From assembly GCF_001278115.1 (NCBI RefSeq), contig NZ_LIYD01000005.1, forward strand, positions 996,397 through 1,060,396: 64,000 nucleotides of DNA. The letters are read 5' to 3'. Shown piece by piece: positions 63,924-64,000 of this stretch; position 1 is the stretch's first letter, and each line of letters starts with the position of its first letter. The notes beneath the pieces were generated by a model, which did not search any database, was not told where the DNA came from, and was given only the letters and a program-made list of their open reading frames with translations. Source of the stretch: Flavobacterium akiainvivens. Lineage in GTDB: Bacteria > Bacteroidota > Bacteroidia > Flavobacteriales > Flavobacteriaceae. The translations under genes and the position numbers were made by a program.

Positions 63924-64000
63924 TGGATATACCAATTAAATTGACCCCCTCTCGCCAGAGCAAATTGACCCCTTAGAGTTATTGACAAAAAAAGCGTACA
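63924..64000 (-). mobile_element. Left end of a second IS21 copy, same orientation
   Basis: All 77 bases to the window edge are identical to 44622-44698, beginning TGGATATACCAATTAAATTG. So a second copy of the same IS lies here in direct orientation and continues beyond the window. Confidence 0.92.

Overview
The window looks like part of a Bacteroidota chromosome, most likely a Flavobacterium-like member of the Flavobacteriaceae. The grounds are the SusC/SusD pair, RteC, the TonB-dependent receptor with a carboxypeptidase-like N-terminal domain, a TamB/TsaD/RsmE/RhlE core with flavobacterial features, weak or absent Shine-Dalgarno sequences, and several TAnnTTTG boxes of the type used by the Bacteroidetes sigma factor. 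The genus call is inference from gene content only.

Layout. 1-11.1 kb is core: 5'-truncated-by-window pfkA, tamB, tsaD-rsmE, rhlE and small conserved genes, with a knot of dispersed non-coding repeats at 7.2-8.1 kb around a hypothetical secreted protein. 11.1-14 kb holds small hypothetical and HTH genes, the frameshifted remnant of a TPR-AraC regulator, and a tRNA-3'-end-like relic with a terminator. 14-25 kb is an envelope/copper block. Leftwards run a response regulator, histidine kinase, TonB-type receptor, LtaS-like sulfatase-fold enzyme and PAP2 phosphatase. Rightwards run a Cys/His-rich secreted protein, an HMA-DUF3347 protein and a multicopper oxidase fused to a CopB-like barrel. A second tRNA-like relic closes this block at 25.6 kb. 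25.7-35 kb has redox enzymes, an AraC regulator, a desaturase, a sodium/proton antiporter, a DUF892 protein and a large orphan glycosidase-like protein. 35.2-39.5 kb is a five-gene stressosome operon (RsbR, RsbS, RsbT, an RsbT/SpoIIE-type phosphatase, a PAS histidine kinase) with no sigma-B in sight. 40.1-44.6 kb is a TetR-controlled operon of an old yellow enzyme and three oxidoreductases, with shared operators.

44.6 kb to the end is a mobile, accessory zone. A complete IS21-family element (44622-47285) cuts off rteC. The start of a second copy in the same orientation cuts off an S9-peptidase-like gene at 63924, so the roughly 16.6 kb between them is bracketed by direct IS copies. Inside it lie AraC-type regulators around a 27-bp palindrome, a GNAT/HTH pair under two tandem palindromic operators that overlap its promoter (toxin-antitoxin-like), a GHKL ATPase-Shedu-type nuclease gene broken by one in-frame amber codon, a retron, and a SusC/SusD/peptidase locus. 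The AT-rich stretch 52.9-57.7 kb differs visibly in base composition from its neighbours.

The most exciting item is the retron. An RT with the retron NAxxH and VTG motifs, a DUF3800 protein and an XRE-type HTH protein lie in one leftward series. Just upstream, at 57860-58069 on the minus strand, is a structured non-coding segment with a long msd-like hairpin, a short msr stem-loop, a TAGC branch-site motif followed by CGAGAG, and complementary a1/a2-like flanks. The structure was read by eye and not folded or searched.
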